DNA of 64,000 nt from Odontesthes bonariensis (GCF_027942865.1 NC_134526.1:19325784-19389783), one strand, 5' to 3'. Shown: positions 42,970 to 54,420, numbered from the stretch's first letter. Numbers and translations are program-made. The notes: generated from the letters alone by a model not told the origin.

Positions 42970-43650
42970 ATCTCAACCACATTTCCTCAAACTTGATCTG
43001 TTCATCATTATTTAATGTAATTCATTGAAATGTACATTTATTTATTCCTGTCGGCAGCATTGTGTCACCCAGTCATACTTAATTTCTGATTTTGAAGAGG
43101 GACATGATTTATTACAGTTAAAGCACATGTTGATGGAAACCATTAAAATCAGGATTTTATAACCACAACAGCTGCTGCTTTAATGCTGTTTATACTTCAG
43201 TTTGTAGTCGTGTTGTACAACAAAAGGTGAAATAGAAACATGGATGATGAATTGTTGAAGACACATTCAGTTTTAAACACTTGTTGAAATGTAGTAATGA
43301 TGCTCTGACCCTAAACGCTGTGTGTCTATGCTGTTGTTTCTTCGGTTTTAATGATATTGGTTTTAAATTCTTACAAGGATGACAGAAATTTTACGTTTTC
43401 ACATTAAATGTTTGGAAGCCTTTAGCTGAACTAATGCTGTGAACCATCTTGTAAGTCTTGTAACCATCTTTTTTTTTTATTAATGTATGAGTGTTGAGTC
43501 TCACTTTGATAGGAATAAAACATCATTTCTACAGCATCTCAATAATGGAAATTTCAAAATTGTGTGACATTTATGGATAAACTGAAATTTGAAAAAGTGT
43601 TATTTACATTAAATACACCTCTTCTTTCATTGAGCTCATCTCAAATCATT
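42970..43650. repeat. C+B unit spacer
   Basis: Copy of 6330-7090; no coding signal. Confidence 0.5.
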
Positions 43651-43708
43651 TGTGGTCTAAGAGCTCCTCCTCTGGTGGTTTCATGTTACAAGTGTTCAGG
43701 CTTTGAGG

Positions 43709-43747
43709 AGTTTTTGTTCAGGTCTGCTGATGCTTTGTGTTACTGTG
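43709..43747 (-). other. RSS of V28
   Basis: Heptamer CACAGTA 43,741-43,747, 23-bp spacer, nonamer ACAAAAACT 43,709-43,717; CCACCAGAGG core 43,669-43,678. Confidence 0.85.
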
Positions 43748-44182
43748 GGACTCTGGCACAGTAATACACAGCAGTGTCTTCAGGCTGCATATTCTGTCCA
43801 TTTAGAGTCACTGTGTTGCTGGAAGTATCAAGGTCAATACTGAACTTGCTCTTCAGTGAATCTTTGTAGTATGAAGATCCAGTACCTTTCACCCCAATCC
43901 ACTCCAGTCCTTTCCCTGCAGGCTGTCTGATCCAAGCTGTGTAGTAGCTGCTCAGAGAATAAGAGACCTGACAGGTGATGGTCAGACGTTGGCCTGGCTG
44001 TACAGTCAAGGCAGCTTGCTGTGTCAACTGTTCACACTTTACACCTGAAGAAGAAAACATGTTGGATATCAGTTTATAAACATTAACAGCCAGTGTGGTG
44101 TGATCATACTGTCAGTGTCTCTGCCTCAGTGAGACTCACAGCATCCAGCAGCCAGCAGCAGCAGCAGAGCTACAGAGAACAT
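43748..44182 (-). CDS. IGHV: V28: IGHV segment, family B, intact
   Basis: Leader 44,140-44,182 (MFSVALLLLLAAGC), V exon 43,748-44,044. FR1 begins KCEQLTQQAALTVQ; CDR1 SLSSYYTA; CDR2 VKGTGSS; FR3 [12 protein letters not shown]. Perfect octamer 44,276-44,283. Confidence 0.92.
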
Positions 44183-44609
44183 GTTGGTGCTGAAGGTGAT
44201 CTGATTTCTTGTCTTCCGCTGTAACTGGAAGCCTGACATCATTTCTTTATAGGATGAAACCTGTGACCATGTTTGATTTGCATAAAAACAATATGGCGCC
44301 GTCAGATCATAAAAGTGGGATGTCACAAGGAAAGTGAAAATATACATTCATATTCACACTTAAACCAGGGTTAAATGTTATCTTCACACTAAGATGCAAC
44401 TACTATAATAAAATCTGATTTAATATTATTATACAATGGTTGTGTTTAGTGTTATTTGTTTATTCTAAGCAATACTTTTTTTTTTCATCGAAAATGTTAT
44501 TCCAATAAAGCACCCTTTGAATTTCCATGTGGAAAAACATTGAACAACAAGAGGGCATGCCGACACCTGTTGCTCTTTGTGAAACATTTTTATAAAGTTT
44601 TTGTTAAGC

Positions 44610-44849
44610 CTCTATTGCAGGGATGTCCACATCCAGTCCTTGAGGGCCGCTTTCCTGCAGGTTTTAGATGTTTCCCTGCTTCAACACACCTGATTCAGAT
44701 CATTGCATCATCAGCAGGCTTGTGCAGAACTTAACAATCTTTTGAAGAGATCCATTTCATCTGAATCAGGTGTGTTGAAGCAGGGAAACGTCTAAAACCT
44801 GCAGGACAGCGGCCCTCAAGGACCGACTTTGGACACACCTGCTCTATTG
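44610..44849. mobile_element. hAT MITE (44,618-44,841) inside the V29 RSS
   Basis: Perfect 8-bp duplication CTCTATTG (44,610-44,617 and 44,842-44,849). Ends CAGGGATGTCCACATCCAGT and, reversed, CAGGTGTGTCCAAAGTCGGT; the arms continue as a hairpin of about 100 bp each ('gagggccgctttcctgcagg'). This is the abundant fish hAT MITE type. Confidence 0.88.
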
Positions 44850-45245
44850 TGTGTCTGCTGCACAGTAATACACAGCAGAGTCCTCTTAAAGCCTTAAGCT
44901 GGACAGTCAGATACACCATGTTGTTGTCTCTGGTGATTTCTGTAATTCCCATCAGACTGCTGGCATAACCGTGCCCAGCTGCTTCACTGTGTACATAACC
45001 CATTCAATCCATTGGTTTTCCCAAAGGTTGTTTAAACCATTCCTTCCTGCAGCAGGTCAATGGAAAGCTAGATCACCTCCAAAGAGACTTAGGGTCTCCC
45101 CAGTTTTTTGGCATGTTTTTTTATTTATTTATTTATTACTGGCCAACTATAAGGAAATGCTGTCTGATAAAAGCTTAACCGCTAGAAAGCAAGAGAGCTT
45201 ACAGGGCAGAGGGAAAGCAAGCAGCAGAGTGAGTGTGTTCATCAT
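44850..45245 (-). pseudogene. IGHV: V29: family D pseudogene disrupted at its RSS
   Basis: FR3 (MGITEITRDNNMVYL) runs out of frame before the FR3 end: KALRG then shifted. FR2 and FR1 (44,980-45,105) carry further indels. Leader exon 45,203-45,245 still reads MMNTLTLLLLAFPLP with a GT donor, and octamer 45,326-45,333 is perfect. The nonamer (44,597-44,605) is separated from the V end by the hAT MITE and no heptamer is left. Confidence 0.8.
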
Positions 45246-45980
45246 CCTGAGGAGATGTGATCTCTGATGCTCCACTAAAACACAAGAAAAGGCTTCAGCT
45301 CAGATATACGGTGTACAGACTGAATATTTGCATCAAGATATCATGTGGAGGGAGTGGCTCTTCTAACTGTTATAGTTTGATGGATATATGCAATTCAATT
45401 TACATTAATTTTAAAACACACATTTTCAAATTAACAACGTAAAAGAAAATAAATACTCTTCTGAACTTTAGCCTAAAGTTTTATATTTTATAACAAGGTG
45501 TGCCTCACAGACATTGAACAGGATAATGTCACTTACTATTTGTAAAACTACTCATACAAGTAGTTGTAATTGGATTGTCTTTGTCTACATATGTATCGAT
45601 GCAGGTTCGTTCATCATATACAGTAAGTACATAGTAGCTGCTATCTGAGGCACGTGATATGTTAAGTTACAAGTTGTTCAACTCATTTAGACAATCACTA
45701 TACCTGGTGACACACAGTATATAAGGCTTATTAACATGGAGTTCAGGAATTGTTTTGTCACCAAAATATTGCATCTGCAACATTGGAATTGCTGTCAAAT
45801 ATTTTTTACATAAGCAGTGTTACATTCAAAACAAAGGTTCAAATAAACACACATAAACACAAATACAACTGGAATTAATATCAAATCAGTTATTTCTCGA
45901 AAGTTTCAGTGGAAATTGATGAGTATTAAAACAAAATATTTAGGAAATGTAATATTCTATATGGTTATGGTAAAAAGGGG
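45246..45980. other. Start of second duplication copy
   Basis: From about 45,372 the sequence repeats 1-426 and then 886-1048; the solo LTR of copy 1 is absent at about 45,800. No genes. Confidence 0.6.
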
Positions 45981-45984
45981 AAGT

Positions 45985-46023
45985 AGTTTTTGCATGAGTC
46001 TTCTTATTCTGTCTCTCACTGTG
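45985..46023 (-). other. RSS of V30
   Basis: Heptamer CACAGTG 46,017-46,023, 23-bp spacer, nonamer GCAAAAACT 45,985-45,993. Confidence 0.8.
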
Positions 46024-46463
46024 TGTGTCTGGCACAGTAATACACTGCTGTGTCCTCGGTCTTCAGACTGTTCATCTGTAGATAGACTTTGTTGCTGGAG
46101 TCATCTCTGGAGATGGTGAATCGGCCCTGGACTGACTGGGAGTAATATTTAGCAGCACCGCCTGTGTGTACAAAAGCGATCCACTCCAGTCCTTTTCCAG
46201 CAGCCTGTCGAACCCAATCCATATGATAGCTGCTGAATGTGAATCCAGAGCCTGTACAGGTTAAAGTGTGGGACTCTCCGGGCCTTTTAACAACCGCTTC
46301 AGACTCTGTCAGAATCTGACTCTCAACACCTGTCAAGAACATTAAGAAATATCAAGTTAGATAGGCTGCTGACACAAAAAAAAGCTATGAAATATTAGGA
46401 TCTGTGAATATTTTCACCTGCCCAGCAGATGGTCAACAGCAGCAGTCCTGTCCTACTCTCCAT
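46024..46463 (-). CDS. IGHV: V30: IGHV segment, family A, intact mosaic
   Basis: Leader 46,418-46,463 ([15 protein letters not shown]), V exon 46,024-46,329. Mature [21 protein letters not shown]1 [10 protein letters not shown]2 [19 protein letters not shown]2 [10 protein letters not shown]3 [11 protein letters not shown]. Perfect octamer 46,533-46,540. Coding and 5' side match V2, while the 3' flank matches V1. Confidence 0.92.
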
Positions 46464-46599
46464 CTTGTTGAACTCCGTGTTAACTGTTCTCTGTTGTCGT
46501 CTCTGCAGTCAGATAAAGGTGGAGGACGTAAGATTTGCATTCCCTCCTCCTCACAGGAATGTCGTAAGCTGAGCAGAAGTATATTCATTATGATTTCTT

Positions 46600-47390
46600 T
46601 GTAATGAATATTGACTGTTATTAGTTAATAAATGTCATCACATGTAGCTAAATTGTATCATGTGACATGAAGATAGTTTTTACATGGATACATGATCTCT
46701 ATCGGGTGAAATGAATCGTTTATGTAGGTCAAATTAGTGTGTTTGAGTTTTCTGTCTTCCTCTCTGATGAGTGCTGCACTGACTCCTCATACCATGAGAG
46801 ATTCTGCTGAAACTGGACTTTCAGTGATGTGATGGTAATAATGAGTGTTTATGTGTTTTAATCGGATCAGTTTTAAGGACTAAATGAAATTTCAAATATG
46901 TAAAGTAAAGAAATACAGCATATATGATGCTCAAAAATTCTTCTTTTAGGGAGAGGGACGAGATGGGAGTGAATGAAAATATCAAGCGGTAGGCAGGTTT
47001 GTATGAACACAGATTAAGGCAAGAGTTGCAAATTCTTCATCAGTAAACCACAGATAACAGCAGGTAAACAGCAGCATGTTGTTGAAAGATGAAAAGATTA
47101 ATTGAAAAAATAGGATGAGAATAAAAATAACCATGACCCAATTTGTGAGCCAATTTTATTACCATACTTAAAATGTATAACTTACTGATTATTATTGGTT
47201 ATCTTTCAGTAGATGTGCAGGTCAGTTGTAAATGTTAAAATATATTTAACCATCTTTCAAAGATTATTATTTCAAAGTATTTGTAACTGTTAAATCAGTT
47301 GCAGTTCAGTCTATGAAGAATATTCTGTAAAATATATACTGTTTATATTCTGACTGTTACAGCAAGCAAATGAAAATATTAGTGGTCTGA
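46600..47390. other. Spacer between V30 and V31
   Basis: Copy of 3115-3910; no coding signal. Part of it ('...agggacgagatgggagtgaatg...') also lies between V21 and V22 (35,910-36,340). Confidence 0.5.
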
Positions 47391-47438
47391 GGGCTCCTCC
47401 TCTGGTGGTTTCATGCAACGAGTGTTCAACCTCTGAGA

Positions 47439-47477
47439 GGTTTTTGTTCAGGTCTGCTGATGCTTTGTGTTACTGTG
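47439..47477 (-). other. RSS of V31
   Basis: Heptamer CACAGTA 47,471-47,477, 23-bp spacer, nonamer ACAAAAACC 47,439-47,447; CCACCAGAGG core 47,399-47,408. Confidence 0.85.
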
Positions 47478-47914
47478 GGACTCTGGCACAGTAATACACA
47501 GCAGTGTCTTCAGGCTGCATATTCTGTCCATTTAGAGTCACTGTCTTGCTGGAAGTGTCTAAGTCGATACTGAACTTGCTCTTCAGTGAATCTTTGTAGT
47601 ATGAATCTCCAGTATATTTCATCCCAATCCACTCCAGTCCTTTCCATGCAGGCTGTCTGATCCAACCTGTGTAGCTGCCCAGAGAATAAGAGACCTGACA
47701 GGTGATGGTCAGACGTTGGCCTGGCTGCACAGTCACAGAGGCTGGCTGTGTCAGCTGTTCACACTTTACACCTGTGGAGGAAACATGTTGAATTTAGAAT
47801 CAGCTCAACAACAGTGAACAGTCAGTGTGGTGTGATCATACTGTCAGTGTCTCTGCCTCAGTGAGACTCACAGCATCCAGCAGCCAGCAGCAGCAGCAGA
47901 GCTACAGAGAACAT
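47478..47914 (-). CDS. IGHV: V31: IGHV segment, family B, intact with PAWKG
   Basis: Leader 47,872-47,914, V exon 47,478-47,771. CDR1 SLGSYTG, CDR2 MKYTGDS, FR3 [14 protein letters not shown]2 is WIRQPAWKGLEWIG: the near-invariant Gly of the PAGKG turn is Trp, which may impair VH-VL packing. Perfect octamer 48,012-48,019. Counterpart of V3. Confidence 0.88.
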
Positions 47915-48279
47915 GTTGGAGTTGAAGGTGATCTGATGTCTCGACTTCTCTTGTTTTACTGCAAACGTGAGCAAGACGCCAAGTCTTTATGTCAGGCTCT
48001 CAGGAAGTTCCATTTGCATAAGCCGTATATTGAAAGGCTACAACAGAAAGTTTCCCGCCTCAGGTTGCTGTTTGGAGTTATGTTGTGATTTATAGGATTA
48101 AAAAAATATTCTATATGCAGCACATTTTTATCTATATTTTTTCATTGTGAAACTTTTTTAACTGTTCATTTAAGTCAGTGTAGAACAATACAATCAAAAC
48201 ACAAATAAACAGAATATGTGATACCTATAGTCTCAATATATTTGTACATATTTATCAGTTTCTCTCTCCTGTGTCACAG

Positions 48280-48560
48280 TGTCTCTCGAGCACAAGAACT
48301 CCCGGCAGAATCTTCTGAATGTGTGCAGGTCAGTCCGTGGGATCCTCCAGGCCTTTTAACCACTGGTTCAGACTCAGTCAGTGTTTGACCATTCGTACCT
48401 AAACAAAGACAACTCATTATTTATGGCGAAGCGTTCATTTTTCCACTAGCACAGTTTTCATATATTCGTACATACATTTGTAAGAAGATGTGTTATTCTT
48501 ATCTGTCCATTTAACTGAGAGATTAAGAAAGACAACCCATTTCATTGCTTTGCTGATGAC
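48280..48560 (-). pseudogene. IGHV: V32: family C fossil with internal deletion
   Basis: FR3-FR1 fusion (48,280-48,398) and degraded leader (about 48,510-48,545), counterpart of V4. Confidence 0.7.
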
Positions 48561-48674
48561 ATACAGATTTACATACCCATAAAACTCAGCAGCAATCAAC
48601 TGCAGCCTCTACTGAGACATGTGTGTGTTTTGTTGGTTTTCTGTAAAGTCTCTTTATTAAAATGAATCACTGCG

Positions 48675-48780
48675 TTTCTGATACATTAATACAGAGTGCA
48701 GAGTTCTCTGGTCTTAGGTCTTAGGTTGGACTGTCTCAGATGCTCCATGCTGTTATCAGCAGAAGTTATATCTTTAGATT
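48675..48780 (-). pseudogene. IGHV: Family D FR3 fragment
   Basis: Counterpart of 5195-5300, with an added duplication of 'ggtcttaggtctta'. Confidence 0.6.
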
Positions 48781-49219
48781 TTTTTTTTTCATCAAGTTTT
48801 GAGCTTTTTTTAACAAATGATTATAAATTAATAATACGAAATAGTAAGTAGTAATGCAAGTGTTCGCTGATACAATAATACTGGAGGTTCTGTTCAGGTC
48901 TCCTGATACTTTGAGCTGCAGAGGATTATCTTTTAAAATACACCTGCTTACGTTTCCCTTTTTTACAAATTTCATAAAATTTCTAATAATGTTCAAAGGC
49001 AATCTATCAAAATATATAATTTACTGAAGCTATCATGGCCAATATTTTAAATTCTTCAAATGAAATCTCTGTGTGTTCGATTGTATTTAGAACAACGCTG
49101 CACAGGATCGTGTCTGAATGAAGCAGTTTGATTGATGTGTTGGCTTAAGATGTTGAATTGCAGTTTATTTCTGTGAGTGATAAAGACAAAAGGCAAACTG
49201 TGACTTCATTCTGTTGATG

Positions 49220-49257
49220 AGTTTTTGTACAGTGTTTATGCCTCCTGTGTCACTGTG
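49220..49257 (-). other. RSS of V33 (22-bp spacer)
   Basis: Heptamer CACAGTG 49,251-49,257, nonamer ACAAAAACT 49,220-49,228. Confidence 0.75.
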
Positions 49258-49698
49258 AGTGTCGAGCAAAGTAATAAACAGCAGAATCCTCCGTGGTCAA
49301 ACTGTCCATCTGCAGATACACCTGCTGTCTGCTGTTGTCTCTGGAGATGGTAAACCGACCTTTCACTGACTGAGAGTAGTAGATGTAGCTACTGCTATCA
49401 CTGATGGTAGAAATCCACTCCAGTCCTTTTCCAGCTGCCTGTCTGATCCAAGCATTCCAGTAATGGCCACTAAACCCTGCATATGTGCAGGTCAGTTTGT
49501 GGGATTCTCCAGGCCTTTTAACCACTGGTTCAGACTCAGTCAGCGTTTGACCGTCAGTACCTGCACACATACAACTCATTAGCTACTGGGAAGCAGACAT
49601 TCTGTCATATCTATGAATTTATGATAAGATATGCTGTCCTTACCAGCCCAGTTAACTGAGAGGAAGAGAAAACCAATCACAACCTCAGGTCTGATCAT
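49258..49698 (-). CDS. IGHV: V33: family C, open but Cys104 replaced by Phe
   Basis: Leader 49,644-49,698 and V exon 49,258-49,560 have no stop or frameshift. The second conserved cysteine, usually YYCAR, is YYFAR (TGT to TTT; plus-strand 'gcaaagtaat' at 49,266). Without it the intradomain disulfide cannot form, so the product is probably non-functional despite an open frame, octamer variant ATGCAAAG (49,799-49,806) and good RSS. CDR1 [12 protein letters not shown]2 ISDSSSYI. Confidence 0.85.
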
Positions 49699-49809
49699 TG
49701 TAAAAGCCACTTGTCAGACTCCAGTCTACAATGTGTTTGTCAGTGAATGTGTACATGTCTGAAACTTTGTAACATATGTAAAGATGGAAGAGATCAGACT
49801 TTGCATTAA

Positions 49810-50490
49810 CTCCTCCTCCTCATAGAGAAACACACCCCATCTCATCCACATTTCCTCAAACTTGATCTGTTCATCATTATTTTATGTAATTCATTGAAAT
49901 GTACATTTATTTATTACTGTCGGCAGCATTGTGTCACCCAGTCATACTTAATTTCTGATTTTGAAGAGGGACATGATTTATTACAGTTAAAGCACATGTT
50001 GATGGAAACCATTAAAATCAGGATTTTATAACCACAACAGCTGCTGCTTTAATGCTGTTTATACTTCAGTTTGTAGTCGTGTTGTACAACAAAAGGTGAA
50101 ATAGAAACATGGATGATGAATTGATGAAGACACATTCAGTTTTAAACACTTCTAGAAATGTAGTAATGATGCTCTGACCCTAAACGCTGTGTGTCTATGC
50201 TGTTGTTTCTTATGTTGTCATGATTTTCTTTTTAATTCTTATAAGGATGGCAGAAATTTTAAGTTTTCACATTAAATGTTTGGAAGCCTTTAGCTGAACT
50301 AATGCTGTGAACCATCTTGTAAGTCATTATTTTTTTATTGATGTATGAGTGCATAGTCTCACTTTGAAAGGAATAAAACATCATTTCTACAGCATCTCAG
50401 TGATCAATATTGCAAAATTGTGTGACATTTATGAGTACATTTGATACACCTCTTCTTTCATTGAGCTCATCTCAAATCATTAGTGGTGTG
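49810..50490. repeat. C+B unit spacer
   Basis: Copy of 9070-9720; no coding signal. Confidence 0.5.
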
Positions 50491-50539
50491 AGAGCTCCTC
50501 CTCTGGTGGTTTCATGCAACGAGTGTTCAACCTCTGAGA

Positions 50540-50578
50540 GGTTTTTGTTCAGGTCTCCTGATGCTTTGTGTTACTGTG
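50540..50578 (-). other. RSS of V34
   Basis: Heptamer CACAGTA 50,572-50,578, 23-bp spacer, nonamer ACAAAAACC 50,540-50,548; CCACCAGAGG core 50,500-50,509. Confidence 0.85.
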
Positions 50579-51018
50579 GGTCTCTCGCACAGTAATACAC
50601 AGCAGTGTCTTCAGGCTGCATATTCTGTCCATTTAGAGTCACTGTGTTGCTGGAAGTATCGAGGTCAATACTGAACTTGCTCTTCAGTGAATCTTTGTAG
50701 TATGAAGCTCCAGTATCTTTCATCCCAATCCACTCCAGTCCTTTCCCTGCAGGCTGTCTGATCCAAGCTGTGTAGTAGCTGCTCAGAGAATAAGAGACCT
50801 GACAGGTGATGGTCAGACGTTGACCTGGCTGTACAGTCACAGAGGCTGGCTGTGTCAGCTGTTCACACTTCACACCTGTGGAGGAAACATGTTGAATAAA
50901 GAATCAGTACAACAACAGTGAACAGTCAGTGTGGTGTGATCATACTGTCAGTGTCTCTGCCTCAGTGAGACTCACAGCATCCAGCAGCCAGCAGCAGCAG
51001 CAGAGCTACAGAGAACAT
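50579..51018 (-). CDS. IGHV: V34: IGHV segment, family B, intact
   Basis: Leader 50,976-51,018, V exon 50,579-50,875. CDR1 SLSSYYTA, CDR2 MKDTGAS, FR2 [16 protein letters not shown]3 [12 protein letters not shown]. Perfect octamer 51,114-51,121. Duplicate of V9, differing mainly in the CDRs. Confidence 0.92.
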
Positions 51019-51369
51019 GTTGGTGCTGAAGGTGATCTGATGGGAGCTTCTCTTGTTTTACACCAAATGAAAGTGATGTATCCGGTCTTTATATCAGAAT
51101 CTCTGGGAGTTGAATTTGCATAGATCACAGCATAATTTCTTTAGTCACAAATAGCATTCGTGGGATTCATATTAGAACATTTGAAAGGTGATTCTTAGTT
51201 ATACTGTAAAACATTTAACATAATTCAGATAAGTCAGATAAGAATAGAAACACTTCCATAAACAGAATAATTAAATGTCATAGTCTTAAATGCATATTAG
51301 TATAAGCAGAGCTTCACAGAGTATGTTCTCAGTAAAGACTTGGAGCTTCTTTTTCTTTTTTGACTGTGT

Positions 51370-51836
51370 CTTTTGAGCAGAATAATTAAAGTCATTAAAC
51401 TGTTCATCTGCAGATCCTGCTGTCAGCTGTTGTCTCTGGAAATGGTAAACTGATGTTTCGCTGATTGGCAACACATGCTCCTGCTGTCCGAGCTCACAGT
51501 AGTGTGCCACTCCAATCCTTTTCCTGCTGCCTGTCTGATCCATACTGTGTAAAGGAGCACAGCGGGAGGACGTGGAACTGTGTTGTCCATCTTTTTTCAA
51601 GTCTATGGTCTGATCCAAGCATGAGCAGAGACACTACCAAACACTAAATGTGTGCAGATTAATTTGTGGGATTCTCCAGGCCTTTTATCCAAAGGTTCAG
51701 ACTCAGTCACTCTTTAACTCATAAGACACTGAAATTCAGCCATTCATTTACCCAAATATTTCACAGATTTGTTTACCTTACCTGCCCAGCTACCTGGGAG
51801 AAGGAAAAACACAACCATAGCATCAGGTCTGATCAC
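51370..51836 (-). pseudogene. IGHV: V35: degenerate family C pseudogene
   Basis: Duplicate of V10 with the same interruption between FR2 and FR1 and the same GTG in place of the leader ATG (leader 51,782-51,836). Confidence 0.75.
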
Positions 51837-51849
51837 TGTAAAAGTCACT

Positions 51850-52230
51850 TGTCACTGTTCAGTCTGCAGTGTGTATGTCAGTGAGTTACTCCCTGAATTA
51901 AACTCTTTAACACACAGATAAAGATGGCAGATATCAGGCTTTCAACAAGTCCAGACTCTTACAGAAAAACCACATCTCATCTAAATGTATTCATATTTTT
52001 GTTTCATTTATTTATTTTTGTTGTTCTTGACCTAATTGTGTAATTTCTGAATATTCCACCTTTATCCAGCGTAGATGTATCAATTTGCTCCTCTCAGCTT
52101 CATTTGGTCACATAGTCTTACATTCATGGTGAAATCTGGCCTGAAAATTTGTTTCAGTTCAAGCAGATGTTGTGCTTCTGTTTGTGTGCGTGTAACACAG
52201 TCCAGTGATGTCATCAAAATTCACATCTGC
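51850..52230. other. Spacer between V35 and V36
   Basis: Copy of 11,100-11,475; no coding signal. Confidence 0.45.
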
Positions 52231-52232
52231 TA

Positions 52233-52246
52233 CCGCCACCTTCAGG
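52233..52246 (-). promoter_or_regulatory. CTCF-like motif beyond V36 RSS
   Basis: CCTGAAGGTGGCGG on minus, 24 bp beyond the nonamer. Confidence 0.5.
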
Positions 52247-52270
52247 TTTTCATGAAAATACTTTCTGTGG

Positions 52271-52309
52271 AGTTTTTGTACAGCCTCCATGCTTATATTG
52301 ACCACTGTG
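52271..52309 (-). other. RSS of V36
   Basis: Heptamer CACAGTG 52,303-52,309, 23-bp spacer, nonamer ACAAAAACT 52,271-52,279. Confidence 0.85.
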
Positions 52310-52773
52310 TCTCTGGCACAGTAATACACAGCAGAGTCCTCTGGTTGGAGGTTGGAGAGTCTCATATAGACCATACTGTTACTACTGTCTTTAGTGATTT
52401 CAAGACGTCCTCTCAAACTGCTGACATAAGTGTTGCTGCTGGCATCATTGTAGCCGCTCCCTATCCATTCCAGTGCTTTTCCCACGGGTTGTCTGATCCA
52501 GTGCATAGCATAGCTGTTAAAAGTGAAGCCGGATCCCCTACAGGAGAGACTGAGGGTCTCCCCAGGCTTTTTCACCACTGGACTGGAAGGAATTGATTCC
52601 ATACTCTGACCTGTACAACCTAAAAAAATGAAAGAGGAGAGGGAGCGCAGAAAAAAATGAGACTGTAATCTTTGAATTCTTTGAGATTCAAAGAGATTGA
52701 TGTTTTGTGAAAAGATATAAAACTCACACTGCAGAGAGAGAGCAAGCAGCAGGAGAGTGAGTGTGTTCATCAT
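52310..52773 (-). CDS. IGHV: V36: IGHV segment, family D, intact
   Basis: Leader 52,728-52,773 (MMNTLTLLLLALSLQ), V exon 52,310-52,619. Mature about GQSMESIPSSPVVKKPG; Cys in LSLSCRGSG; CDR1 GFTFNSYA; FR2 MHWIRQPVGKALEWIG; CDR2 GYNDASSN; FR3 [11 protein letters not shown]. Perfect octamer 52,854-52,861. It is the working partner of V11. Confidence 0.92.
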
Positions 52774-52984
52774 CTCGATGCTGGAAATGTGACCTGTGAT
52801 GCTCCACACAAAGTACTACACAGCAGAACAGAAGTACACTGCACAGAGTGGAGATTTGCATCAGCTTTGCATGTGGGGTGGGGCGTGGTCGATCAAACAC
52901 AGACTTAGATTCTGAACCTCAACACTCTTTATTTTTTTTATTTTGTCAATTTTATTTTATTGCTCCATTTTATTAAGCCACCAT

Positions 52985-53220
52985 GTGCGGGGGGAAAAAA
53001 GAAATAATTACAGTTAAAGAAAAAGGAACATCTGATCTTTTATTGACACAGATATTCCAGCACAGTAAACGTTGTAAAAGATTTGTATGACAGACAATTC
53101 TAATTCTGAAGGTAAAATGATCTTTTATGTGATCCTCCATTTATTCAGCAGTTTTTTTGAGGCAATGTGTTTGAGGCCCCGTGTTTGCTCTCTGAGTGTG
53201 ATTTGTTGTTCATGTTAAGA
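52985..53220. repeat. Dispersed duplicate block (copy of 12,230-12,470)
   Basis: Non-coding; see the block at 12,230. Confidence 0.6.
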
Positions 53221-53389
53221 TTCATTTTTGTTTTATTAATTTACTTTTAGTTTTTTTAGGCATTTTACATGAGGATAATTATTTCCATGGTTACTTATAG
53301 ACTTTTCTCATTGAGCTTGACTCAAATTATTAGTGTGCTGAGGGCTCCTCCTCTGGTGGCTTCATGCAACAAGTGTGCAGGCACTGAGA

Positions 53390-53428
53390 GGTTTTTGTTC
53401 AGGTCTGCTGATGCTTTGTGTTACTGTG
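53390..53428 (-). other. RSS of V37
   Basis: Heptamer CACAGTA 53,422-53,428, 23-bp spacer, nonamer ACAAAAACC 53,390-53,398; CCACCAGAGG core 53,350-53,359. Confidence 0.85.
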
Positions 53429-53868
53429 GTTGTCTCGCACAGTAATACACAGCAGTGTCCTCAGGCTGAATATTCTGTCCATTTAGAGTCACTGTGTTGC
53501 TGGAAGAGGCAGCGTTGATACTGAACTTGTTCTTTAGTGAATCTTTGTAGTCTGAGGTACCTCCAACCTTTGCATATCCAATCCACTCAAGTCCTTTTCC
53601 TACAGGCTGTCTGATCCAGTGGGTCCAGTAGCTGCTTACAGAATAAGAGACCTGACAGGTGATGGTCAGACGTTGGCCTGGCTGTACAGTCACAGAGGCT
53701 GGCTGTGTCAGCTGTTCACACTTCACACCTGCAAAGGAAAATACTGAATATTACATTTCTGGAAACAGTGAACAGTCAGTGTGGTGTGATCATACTGTCA
53801 GTGTCTCTGCCTCAGTGAGACTCACAGCATCCAGCAGCCAGCAGCAGCAGCAGAGCTACAGAGAACAT
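53429..53868 (-). CDS. IGHV: V37: IGHV segment, family B, intact
   Basis: Leader 53,826-53,868, V exon 53,429-53,728. CDR1 SVSSYWTH, CDR2 YAKVGGTS (D to Y against V12), FR2 WIRQPVGKGLEWIG, FR3 [12 protein letters not shown] with QNIQ instead of QNMQ. Octamer variant ATGCAAAG 53,964-53,971. Confidence 0.92.
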
Positions 53869-54366
53869 GTTGGTGCTGAAGGTGATCTGATGGGCGCTTC
53901 TCTTCTTCTGCTGTAACTGACAGCACAACATCAAGTAGTTATGTTAGACCGCCAGGAAGTTGACTTTGCATAGGGAGAGCCACAAGAAAAATGGTCATCC
54001 TGTCATTAATAATACAAATTATGTCGAAAGCATTTATTTTGGCACTTATTAAAAAGACATCATTTAAAACAAATCTGTTTGAGTTTGCATTTTTTACTTA
54101 TTTCATACAATTTCAAATACAATTTAGTATCTGACAAAATACATAATTTATTTAAGATGCAGTCTTAATCTGTATTTACATAAAAAGAATTTGATTCATA
54201 TGTGTCAGATTTTTGGCAGAAAATCGCTGCACAGGATCTTGCCTCAAAAAACTGTTTTATGTGTTGACTGTCTATCTGTCTATCTGCAGACAGACAGCCC
54301 ACCACTGTAATTTCATCATTCTTCTTTGCTTTCAAGATTTATGCGAAAAAAATGCATTGTTCTTAC

Positions 54367-54420
54367 CAGTCTATTTAACTAAAAAGCGAGAGAAGCAACC
54401 ACAAACTCAGGTTTGATCTT
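54367..54420 (-). pseudogene. IGHV: Orphan family C leader exon
   Basis: Duplicate of 13,611-13,664, with the same loss of ATG. Confidence 0.6.
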
